DNA of 64,000 nucleotides from contig JANQBS010000082.1 in assembly GCA_033085395.1 (NCBI GenBank), positions 97,531-161,530 of the forward strand. Direction: 5' to 3'. The notes under the pieces were generated by a model. That model saw only the letters and a program-made list of their open reading frames with translations, did no database searches and was not told the origin of the DNA. This document shows positions 47,218 to 56,725 of this stretch, one piece after another; within the stretch, counting starts at the first letter, position 1, and each line of letters opens with the position of its first letter. The translations under genes were made by a program, and so were the position numbers. The DNA comes from Xanthoparmelia taractica. Lineage: Eukaryota > Ascomycota > Lecanoromycetes > Lecanorales > Parmeliaceae.

Positions 47218-48189
47218 GAAAGATAGTATCTTGGAGACGGGAGGGTAGGCTGATCAAAAGGGATGAACATGCCTTAATGGCATAACAGATGAAGTAGTCA
47301 ATCTCAGAATGAAATCGGTCTTGGCAGCTGGATGCTTGGCATAAGCGGGAGAATCCTCGACTTATATGTAGCAGCGGACACTAGGTGTCGTAGGGCGATC
47401 TTAATTTTTCCGACTTGATAGAAGTAAGGTAAGGTAGACATCCCATAGTCAAGAGCATCGATGCTACTAGAAAGCTATGGCACAAGGTATGGCACAGTAT
47501 GGTTGTGCTAGGGTGCTAAACCACTATGGTTCCGATACTGCGGTACAGCTTTTAGACCTTCAAGGTCAATGTCCCCATCCTCCAGATTGAAGCACGATGC
47601 AACAAATTTCTCAACGCGTGAAGCTACAGACTTCTGTAGACCAGAGGTTTCAAGGATAATTAATTGAACAAACCTGTTCGCAGAAAGTGTTTAATGAAAT
47701 GCTACCATTAAAGGTGTAATGTAGGAAACGAATTCGGCGAAAGGTCCCTCTGGTAGAGCAGGCTGAGGTAGGTAGCCTTATTTTCGGACGGGATTCCAGC
47801 CGCCACCGGGAGGTTACAACAATCTCTGGTATTGAGTGTTATGTAGGCTGCTTTATGGTGATACCCCACACGGCAAAGCGGCATGTAAAAATCTGAAGAC
47901 CGGATGTGGGGATGTATCTAGGGCACAGTGCTCAGCTTGGACAGTCACACTCTTCTGCACCGCATGAGGCACCAACTCAAGATACACTATCCGCGTTGTC
48001 TGTACTGTGTGGAGCGTGGTCCGCAAAAGACGCAACTCGTACTACATACAAATGCCTTTCACGACGCTATCGAAATATCTGCAAGTCTTGTACCAACCGC
48101 ATTTCTCGGCACATCCCTTACGCTATGGCCCCGACTCGGCTTCACTTCCCACACCCTTCGACCGCCTTAGATGTCAGCTAACTTGTCTG
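47218..48189. other. Intergenic at the edge of the decay corridor
   Basis: No gene recognised. Short plus-strand frames at 47906-48234 overlap in all three phases and carry no family signal. Confidence 0.45.
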
Positions 48190-48745
48190 CTTACCTCAAG
48201 GCAAATGAGATTAAGGAGCTCCTTAGTACGTTAGACACCAGGTAGCGACGGCGTCAGAGGATGACACAGTTTTGTAGAGGACACATAATCCTATCCGAGG
48301 AGCTGAAAGTAAGTAAGGTCATGGGACTTTCTGATACGCCATACGCCAAGTGGCGATCACATAGCTGGGCCTCCACGTCAGAGGATGAAACAGACATATA
48401 TATGGCACAGTATCTCATATGGCGCCTAAATGTAAGCAAGTCCATCCTACCTCTTGATACGCTGCACTCCGTGTGGCGATGATACACCTGGGATCCAATA
48501 TCAGGAGACCCATCCAACTTACTTAGCCCCTACAACATCTGACGCGAGGGCCTTGGAACCAATAGGATGATGGGACTGTCTTCCTTCGAAGTATTATGGT
48601 TGCGATGATACAATTGGGAATCAGTGTCAGAAGACCGAACCCATTCACAGAGCCCACAGTATCCAATCTCGGGACCTTGAGATAGATAAGATGACGGGAG
48701 TGTCTTCCTTGGTGTAATATGGTTGCGATGATATATAAACATCGT
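48190..48745. repeat. Degenerate tandem repeat, unit about 123 bp, about five copies
   Basis: A recurring core, GTGGCGATGATAC-CTGGGATC...TCAGGAGAC with a preceding AAGTAAG-TCATGGGACT-TCTT block, recurs at near-regular spacing. The GCGAT anchors sit at 48245 (as GCGAC), 48353, 48476, 48602 and 48725, i.e. steps of 108, 123, 126 and 123 bp. Copies differ by many substitutions, and the last two are the most alike. It is non-coding by frame and lies upstream of the secreted-protein pseudogene. Confidence 0.75.
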
Positions 48746-48846
48746 GCTTGCTTGCCTTGTCCATGCTTGAAAAGTTAGCCCAAGTCTGCGATTCGTATTC
48801 ATTGCTCAGCATATCCTGCCACTTGGAAAAGACTTCTACTTTCACC

Positions 48847-50789
48847 ATGCATCTACTCCCATACACGTCGATTCTCCTTACCGCTTCTGCGGCCTATCTA
48901 CCGCGACGCGCTTTGGATCCGTGCATACAACACGTACAGGACATTGAGGCGGTCTAGCTCGATGGACCCCCTGCCGATGGGACCGCAGGCGTCCATTTTT
49001 CTACTTCACAAATCCAGATTGCAGTATCGAGGACACAAATGCGGCGAAGAAGCAGGTCATCGCACAGCGTACGGGGACGAATTAGGAGTTGATGGCAGAC
49101 TCGATTTCCGATCAAGGAAAGGTCAACGCAGAGTACATTTTGAATGGCGAGGCAATTAAAGTCGGGAGCGGAGATGGTGCAATAGCAGGTAAAGCATGGG
49201 CGGATGACCTTGTAAGTGCTACAGCGACGCCACTTCGTGTTTTGTCTTGCTAACGTTGTCAGATCGCTTGGAAGCCGTTGGGCCGGACCCCGCCAAACTC
49301 CGTCAACATTGCGAATAGCAATTGCAACCCGTGGAGGATCGCCACCCCTCCAAGATCGGACCCGAATACACTGGACTGGGCTCCGCAGATCACTGCGCCA
49401 ATGCCCCTCGAAGCCCTGTACATTCTTATGATAGAGAATCAGGCGGATCCTGACGACAAGAACATTCTCGACGGGAGTAATTTCAACAAGGACGCCATTC
49501 TTGTCGTCATAACATAGGCGTATTTCCAGTCCAACCCGAACTACATTGACAATTCCAAAATGACCGATGATGTGCTTGCCTTTTTTTCCTTAGTCTTGTC
49601 CTATGCCAAAGCCGCGAGCAACACATTGAGGGGGAATCAGAGCCCTAAGCTGTTCACAGTCTTCATGCCTCGATCTGAGTTTATCACCCTTTTTGGAATT
49701 GTCCAATCAAAGCTTACGGGCGACCTTTTCAAGCTTTTCGACAATCTCGCATGCTACAAGACGGTTGATGGAAACGTTGTGTCAGTAATTAGACTCCTCT
49801 TACTCGCCTAGCTAACAGTGTGCAGGGTTGACACTGACTACTGTACGGGGTCCGTGACAGCCCCAGTCTCAAACAACCAATTGGGCGGCCTGGAGTATTC
49901 TAACACAGCAACCACTCCACCTACCCCCGTGAACATCAAAGACTGGATTACAGGTATCGGCAGCGGCACCGGCGTAGGAACCCCCCCAGTAGATGCGCTT
50001 TCAGACTTTGACAGAAGCATCGACAAATCCATTGGAGGCCTTGCCGCCAAAATGGAGAAGATGTACAACTCACAGCGCTTGGTACCCTTGTTCGAATTTC
50101 GAAATCTAGACACAGTCCCGACGTCAGGAGCCGAGCAGTTGATGACCAACGTAGACTCAGCGATCCAAGCCCTCCACGCAAAGTTCGCCAACGCTCCTAC
50201 CAAGAGGAAGCGCGAAGCCCCCGCCAGTTGCATAAGACCCTTCGCCGCAAATGCGACAAGCTCGGTCGCCCCCGCGAGTCCCGCGACTCCCTCCCCTGTC
50301 GTCGTTGCCCCAGTGGACCCTCCTTCCCAGCCGAGTTGTGTTCCCACTCCGACAGGTGCCGTCAAAGACTCCCACAAGGAAGAGCTGAAAAAGGCAGCCG
50401 CACTTTTCTGCAGCCAATACGTTGACAGCACCGTCCAGAATGGCCCTGTCAATATCGCAGACACAATCATCGCCGGTGATAAAACGGAGGGCCGGGAAAC
50501 GGTTAATATCGCATACGTCTATTCCCCCAGCATAGGCAACCAGGACGATGTCTGTGATATCGCCGGCACATCTGTATCCAACTGTACTCCAAATGGAGGA
50601 TACAATCTTGCCACGCCTGTGGCAGATAACCAGTGCGCCGATATTTTGCATAGTGCATGGAAGCAATGTAAGCATTCTTCTCCTAGCTTTGCTCTTACGA
50701 GTCGCTAATGGGATCCAGGTAACAATCAAGGACGTGGTGGAGCAATCACTGCTGGCTACTTGGTCTATAGTATCGCTACAAAATACTAG
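48847..50789 (+). pseudogene. Pseudogene of a secreted fungal protein (family not recognised)
   Basis: A signal-peptide start (HLLPYTSILLTASAAYLP) opens a coding trace that runs to 50789. It is broken by in-frame TAG at 48955-48957, an apparent single-base loss in the T-run 48996-49000, TAG at 49083-49085 and TAG at 49515-49517. Three introns remain perfectly spliceable in phase: 49212-49262 (GTAAGT, GCTAAC branch), 49781-49825 (GTCAGT) and 50668-50718 (GTAAGC). Readable blocks include FYFTNPDC, PMPLEALYILMIENQADPDD, DNLACYKTVDG, VDTDYCTG and a C-terminal GRGGAITAGYLVYSIATKY. That last block recalls the ends of several large secreted fungal proteins, but I cannot name a family. Each stop can be explained by one C:G to T:A change in CpA/TpG context, as RIP makes. 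Confidence 0.75.
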
Positions 50790-51235
50790 GCCGGCATGGA
50801 GGAGCGCCATCTTGCTCTGGGGTGCTTGCCCGCCGTGGATCGCTTGATCATTGGATCTACACAAAAAGGGCATAATTCCCAGAATAATGTGTTACTAAGA
50901 GCGTTATCTTGAATATCATGTAATTACATTATATTAAGATTCTAGTTAACAGAAGATTGGTAACGTCTATTCTTTTTGATAGACTAAGTATTTAATTACT
51001 ACTCTATCTAAGACTATACGACTGTTATGGAACGACCCACCATATCGGCGTGCCTTTTTAGGTTATTTGGTAATGCTAGATTACAGGCTAGCACATAAGC
51101 CAGCTTATGAGCGTGTAATATTCTCATAGTTGAGATCGTTGGTTATATTAGTATTTGATCCTTAATATAGACCTAGTAGACTGGAAAAATCTCAACGCCG
51201 CCGTCCTTACACCAGTGATCAATCGAAGTCTATTT
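50790..51235. other. TA-rich block, RIP-like
   Basis: From about 50875 to 51185 the sequence is strongly A/T and especially TpA rich (runs such as TAATTACATTATATTAAG), unlike flanking DNA. No frame is open. It looks like an ancient RIP-mutated repeat or transposon remnant too worn to identify. Confidence 0.55.
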
Positions 51236-51755
51236 TCGAGATAGCGAAGGTGGTTTCTCCGAGCTGGCGTCACCTTGTACAGGCCGCTCCACAAGAGCCA
51301 GAAAAGAGAAATAGCGCAGGACCGTCGAAGCCAGAAACAGAATGAGAGACGTAGCAGGGCCGTTGGTGAGGACGAGGTCCGGATAGCCGCGTGGATGCCA
51401 GTAAGGGAGCTTCAAACAAGCGCAAAGGCACCTGAACGAGCTCGGTCGTGATGTCAGAAGTGCTGATGTATCTGCCGAGCTCTGGGGACGGTGTGGATGC
51501 TATAACCCCTTCCTGACCTCTCTATCACTTCTTTCCCTTCTTTATTCGCGAAGCTGACGATCTCGTGCTTCTCCCCTTCCTCCTCCTCCTTCTTCTTCTC
51601 CTCCTTGAGAGCAAGACCTCGCTCGAATCCATGAGCTTTACCCGCGCTGAAATCGTCACCGGTTCCGATTACGTAGGATCTGCAGGTGTAATGGGACGGG
51701 TTGAGAGAGGTGAGGAGCGATAGCATTTCCGCGGTGTGCCCGCCCCTGCCCGCGG
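51236..51755 (-). pseudogene. ALG14-like relic (UDP-GlcNAc transferase subunit), frameshifted
   Basis: ALG14 anchors and helps Alg13 add the second GlcNAc in N-glycan precursor synthesis. Recognisable blocks read in order on the minus strand: GGHTAEMLSLLTSLNPSHY, YVIGTGDDFSAGKA, HTVPRARQIHQ, then after a frame change LLTSRPSSFRCLCACL and GYPDLVLTNGPATSLILFL. The change sits at about 51460-51465, where one base appears missing after the HQ codons; without it a TGA follows. The N-terminal membrane anchor before GGHTAEM and the C-terminal end after the NGPAT helix (normally ESWARV...LSGK) are not recognisable. It is probably a dead copy, so a functional ALG14 should lie elsewhere in the genome. 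Confidence 0.7.
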
Positions 51756-51986
51756 TTTGCGAATATCTCTCGTCTGAAGTGGGTCATCTTTACAACTCTT
51801 GCTTGCACTCTCGGCCTAAAATAGTTGGGCAACATTTGCAAAGGACCCACCACCCATTTTAATACACAAGGTGTTGGGTAATCATGGAAGACTCACAGCA
51901 GCTAGACCGCCATATAAACGCAGACATACGATGCGAGCAACAGCCACCTCGGCCGGAAGGTATCAACCAAACTAGAATGGACCATA

Positions 51987-52649
51987 TCATGAGTCGATGT
52001 TATCTCCACGTTTCCTCTTCCTCTTCCTCCTAATATCATCCACAATAGTCTCTCCCTCTTTTAACTCATAATCCCTCTTCACATCCTTTCCCTCCTTCCC
52101 CTTATTCCTCTCCCCCGCCGTCTTCACCCCCAAAACCTTCCTACACTCCTACAGATTAATCCCAAGATTAATCGCCTCGCCCCTCTCCTCAACCCTAATC
52201 CCCAACACGGCCCTTATGCCTTCCCCCCCCCCCCCCCGTACTACTACCCGCACCGCCTCCACGGCCTCGGCATCCGTGTATGGCGCTTTTATGAAGAGTC
52301 CGCCGGTCAAGGGGTCTTCGGAGGAAGGGTAGTTGGGGGCGGGGATTGCGGTTTCGAGGATGCGGAGGCGGGCGGTAAAGGTTTAGCACGTGAGGGTGGA
52401 GGTCCAGAGGGCGGCCGTATGGCCTGTGTTGGATTTGACCGGGGGGGGGGTTTCTGTCGATATTGAAGGTGGAGGCGAGGAAGAGGGCGCGTTGGATAGC
52501 GGTAGGGGGGAGGGTGTTGGGGATGGTGGGATGATTGGATCGTGGGGGTTCAGGCCCATGGGGCAAGAGTGAAATGGTAGGAGTGGGGAGAGAGTTGAGA
52601 AGGAAGGTGATGGCAAGTTTCTGGATGAAGTCCTGAGCTCTTGGCACAT
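51987..52649 (-). pseudogene. Relic of an unrecognised protein-coding gene with two in-frame stops
   Basis: One minus-strand frame stays readable for about 220 codons except for TAA at 52383-52385 and TAG at 52149-52151. Both could arise from CAA/CAG by C to T in CpA context. Around them the frame reads like protein: TGHTAALWTSTLTC, FTARLRILETAIPAP, YPSSEDPLTGGLFIKAPYTD, AVLGIRVEERGEAINLGINL and a basic tail RRKRKRKRGD ending at a TGA. A run of 15 C on the plus strand (52223-52237) sits in it as a poly-Gly stretch. I cannot name the family, and the 5' part is low complexity. Confidence 0.5.
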
Positions 52650-53149
52650 ACTCTATTCGTAGAAGACGGCTTGACGTGTACGAAGTACAGTACGCTACAC
52701 TCACGCGGCCATTGCCGCTTTGGCCGAGTAATCAGCCAAGGTAGCTAAGTCGAGATAAGACGCGGATAAAAGTCACTTTTCCCTCAATGGTTTTAGTCTA
52801 GATGGCTCGGTCCAGTTTGAATTCAATATGCTCTTACGATACAAATCCCGCGGTGCACAGACTCGTCTGTGCTGAATCACTGTCAAGATTATATAAACAA
52901 CGACAGCTCTCGGTGGTGTGCGTAAAAGATGTTATCTTATCTCAGATCTGTAGCCTCGCTTTTCGGCAGCCGAGCGCCGACGAGGTCATGGTACAAAGGG
53001 CGGGGCGTCTCCCTATTGTTCTACTATTATTACACTCATTTTCTTTCTGACGCCTTTTTAGAAAAGTTCAACAAAATCCTAAGTTTTAGTAGCATCCGGT
53101 AATAATAATCACGGTTGCGGGAAAAGCAGCCTCATGCACTGTGGTGAAT
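52650..53149. other. Intergenic before the MFS gene
   Basis: 500 bp. An 82-codon plus-strand frame at 52802-53050 has no family similarity. The last ~100 bases are AT-rich (TAATAATAATCACGG). Confidence 0.45.
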
Positions 53150-54969
53150 ATGGCGGATGCTTCGAATGACAGCCATGATACTGCTAGAATCCCAGCACAA
53201 AAACCGAGTCAGGAATCTCCGAAAGAGGAGTTTCCTCCAAGTGACCATGTTGATCCCGAAGCTTCGAGTACCTCGACTGAGCTAGCGAGTAACGACAACG
53301 AGAAGACGGAATTGGAGAGGGAGCTTTCGAAAGCTGTTGATCCCGAAGCATTAGGGGACGAGGAAACGACACCGGCGCCTGTGAAAGTACCACGTGCAAA
53401 TCGGCGGGGCCTATTTGGTCGGTTTACGTTGGTTGCGGAGGTTGAGGAACCTATGCATTACCCTCGCAAAGTAAAATGGTTCATTACTTTCAATGTTGCT
53501 TTCGCGGCAATCGCAGCACCAATGGGTAGTGCTATCATATTCCGTAGGTCCCGTAGCTTGCCCATGTCAGCTGTTGATGTTCGCTGATTGGCATGGCACA
53601 GCCGCCCTTCGTCAAATATCCAGCGACCTCCATACCGCACCAAGCATCACAAACCTCTCTGCGGCGCTTTTCTTGCTCTCGATATCCATTACCCCCCTTT
53701 GGTGGTCCTCATTTGCCGAGACTTCAGGTCGCAGGAGCGTCTACATTATTTCGTTTACTTTGGGCCTCTTGTGGAATGTTTTGTCCGCGGTATCGGTTAA
53801 CATTGCAATGCTAACAATCATGCGAATGCTTGCCGGTGGAGCAGCCGCCAGCGCTCAGACTGTAGGGGCAGGTACCATTGCAGATATATGGGCCGTCAAA
53901 GAGCGAGGAAGGGCCATGGGATTCTTTTTCCTAGGTCCTCTATGTGGGCCTTTACTGGCGCCTATAATAGGAGGTGCACTCACAGAAAAATGGGGCTGGA
54001 GAAGCACGCAGTGGTTTCTGGCCATCTATGGTGGTGCCGTACTCGTGTTTCTGTTTTTCTCCCTGCCAGAGGTAAGTTTGGTCGGATTTTGAGCATGATA
54101 TAGGACTTATTAACGGATTCTAGACCCTAAAAATTAGTACCTCACCTCAACAAGGTGAGAAAGATGTCGGTCAAAGCCCTGATTTGACTCGTACCGCTTC
54201 TCGGATAAGCCGGGTCAGCGAAATCCATAAAGCATCCAAAAATCATTTGAGGATCCTGCGACGAATCTTCATCGAACCATTGAAGATGGTAATCTACCTG
54301 CGCTTTCCCGCTGTCTTGATCACGGTCTACTACGCTTCTATAACCTTCGGCTGTCTATATCTACTTAGCGTCTCGTTGCAAGCCACTTTCTCCGCTCCTC
54401 CTTACAATTTTTCTACTGTTATCGTCGGCCTGACCTACATACCAAACAGCATCGGTTACGTGGTTGCTTCCGTATTTGGTGGCAGATGGACAGACCTCAT
54501 CATGGCACGTGAAGCGAAGCGTGCCAATCGCCGTGATGAGAACGGCAAACTTGCTTATAGACCGGAAGATCGTATGCGTGAGAACGCGTGGATCACTGCT
54601 TTCCTGTATCCGGGAGCCCTGATCTGGTACGGTTGGACGGCGGAGAGAGGCATTTTCTGGCTTATCCCACTGATTGCCAACTTCTTTTTCGGCATCGGCT
54701 GCATGTTGATCTTTGGTATGGCTACCACTATGTTGACGGAGTTTATGCCAAAGAAGGCGAGCATTGGCGTCGCACTGAACAACTTCATACGCAACATCTT
54801 CTCTTGCGTTGCTACCATTGTCGCACAGCCGTTAATCGACGCAATCGGTAATGGCTGGCTGTTCACTGGAGTGGGCATCATTGCGATGGCGAGCAGCGTG
54901 GTTGTGTGGGCAATGAGAAGATATGCTTCGACTTGGAGGGAAAAGATGGACAGAGAATTGAACAAATGA
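53150..54969 (+). CDS. DHA1-type MFS drug/organic-acid exporter
   Basis: 569 residues, about 12 transmembrane helices, with a hydrophilic N-terminal tail of ~100 residues. MFS marks: FAETSGRRSVYIISFTLGLL (loop 2-3 motif A type), then IMRMLAGGAAASAQTVGAGT, ADIWAVKERGRAMGFFFLGP and LLAPIIGGALTEKWGWRSTQ (motif C region). The layout resembles fungal Qdr/Aqr1-type H+ antiporters that export drugs, amino acids or organic acids. Exons: 53150-53543, 53602-54071, 54124-54969; introns of 58 nt (GTAGGT...CACAG) and 52 nt (GTAAGT...TCTAG). The ATG of MADASND is used; a GTG nine bases upstream is not needed. Its place next to the P450 and MmgE/PrpD genes suggests it may export their product; that is inference. 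Confidence 0.88.
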
Positions 54970-56725
54970 GCTAACCTAGGGCAGGGCTGCCTTAGATTAC
55001 TGAAGCCTCAAAAACGCAATTGATAGATCAGATAGACGGCTCCAGTGTCATCCCCTTGAGTGTACTGTGATCTTTACATTGGCTTTATGGTCAATGTGTA
55101 TGGCACAACACCGTGGCAGTCCCGCTGCGCTATGGAATGCAAGGCAATTCCTCCCCAACCTAAGACTCGACTCTCCGCATCCGCCGACTAGACAAGCAAA
55201 AGCTGAAAGGTGGCTTGCCTGTCGTTCTTCTGCCGCTATGACTGGAGCTGTTAGTGTGAGGCAATGTTTTTGCGCGTCCACCATTCATTCCCTAGCAAGA
55301 GCTTTGCAAAAGCTTAGTGACCCTTTTGTTGTAAGCAGCGTGAAGCTGCGGATGTTGATATAACATTTCTCCCGCTCTTCGGTGTTGGTGGAATCAGCAT
55401 GAATCTGTAATTAATAAGTCATTGGGTACTCAATGGCTAGCACTAAACACCTGATCCGCAGGCTCGGCCACCATGTTTCCCTGCTTGACATCAACGCTAC
55501 CGGTCCTATGCGAGACGTCAACGCGACTGATCTGCACCAGCCCTGTTGCGTAGGGCTTCTGTCAACCATGTTTTTAACCGCCCAAATGACTCCCAAAGTT
55601 ATGATGTATATTGTTGATGGAAGCACCCAAGCTCGCTACTCCGACAGAACTTCCTCAGGTGCCGACTCCGTGGAAGACATCCCTCAGCGTCTAATGGATT
55701 GCTGCGTAGGTAGTGAAAAGCAAAAGGGGAAAAGGACTATGCTTACAGTGTATGAGAGAGAATCCACAAAATTGATGAAAAGTGCTCGGCGACTCGTGCT
55801 GCTGCGGAACGAGGCAATGCACGAGATGAAGACGGACGATTCGCCGGTAGGAATAGCTTCGTTTCAGGAGTTTGGAGAACTAAATCGACGAGCGGTAAGA
55901 TTGGCGGGTCAGGTCCATCACCAACATTCGATGCTAGTCCTGCTGGGAATAGGTGAAAAGTACATGATTCTGGTCAGCCGAAGGCTTGATCAGCATAGAG
56001 GAATTTTTTTGTACCAACAGCACCAGCCATCGTCGAAAGCGCACCTGTTTAAATGTACGTTCCCACGGAAAGCTCCGTTCTACTTCGCCTGATGGCCGAT
56101 ACCCTGCAGGAGTTGACCTACACATTTGCCTCGCTTTTGCGTCTGTATAATCGAAGATTCTCTCGTCTTCGAGTCTGTAGATGGGAAACTTGAGGATAGT
56201 AGTGTCTCGTGGCGATCTCATGAACTACGGCTCAAGCCCCTTTTCGTGTTTATCAAGAACGATATCCTCTGCTGCTTGGCCGTCGTCGGTGCTTGGGTAT
56301 TTCGCACAATTCTCAACGACTTCTTCTGACAGTCACACGCTAAGGGCAATGAGGCGCTGTCGAGGTTGCTTACGAGATGGTGAGGTGGGCTGCAGATCAG
56401 ATCGCTGCCGTTGAGGAGAAAGCCTACGGTTTCGCTTACGGAGTTGGTGGTGGGCGACGTTGAACTCGCCATCTTGCGACAGATCAATGTTCAGCTATAG
56501 TTTTCATTTTCTATCGGACTGGTTTTGGAAGCTCAAACTCCTAAGATCTATATAACGGCGTGAGAAGGCGCTATTACAAGTGAAATCTACCTCATATATC
56601 AACGTCTCATCATGACTATTTAATTTATCATCGACTATTACTCCTGTTCGATTTCCAATCTTCTAGACATAGACGACCGTGCTGCTCCATGATAGACTGC
56701 GAACAATAACAATCCAGCAAGAACC
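54970..56725. other. Intergenic with two unassigned frames
   Basis: A plus-strand ATG frame at 55433-56092 (219 codons) is open but shows no family similarity. On the minus strand, coding-like stretches (ENCAKYPSTDDGQAAEDIV, then SPRDTTILKFPIYRLEDERI) lie in frames broken by stops between 56487 and 55934 and could be a worn gene. Neither is called as a gene. The rest is empty. Confidence 0.4.
55433..56092 (+). CDS. Doubtful hypothetical ORF
   Basis: 219 codons from an ATG with no intron. No recognised domain, signal peptide or membrane segment. It overlaps the coding-like minus-strand traces at 55934-56221, so at most one of the two is real. It lies between the MFS and P450 genes. I report it only because of its length in a gene-poor stretch. 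Confidence 0.2.
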   Translation: MASTKHLIRRLGHHVSLLDINATGPMRDVNATDLHQPCCVGLLSTMFLTAQMTPKVMMYIVDGSTQARYSDRTSSGADSVEDIPQRLMDCCVGSEKQKGKRTMLTVYERESTKLMKSARRLVLLRNEAMHEMKTDDSPVGIASFQEFGELNRRAVRLAGQVHHQHSMLVLLGIGEKYMILVSRRLDQHRGIFLYQQHQPSSKAHLFKCTFPRKAPFYFA

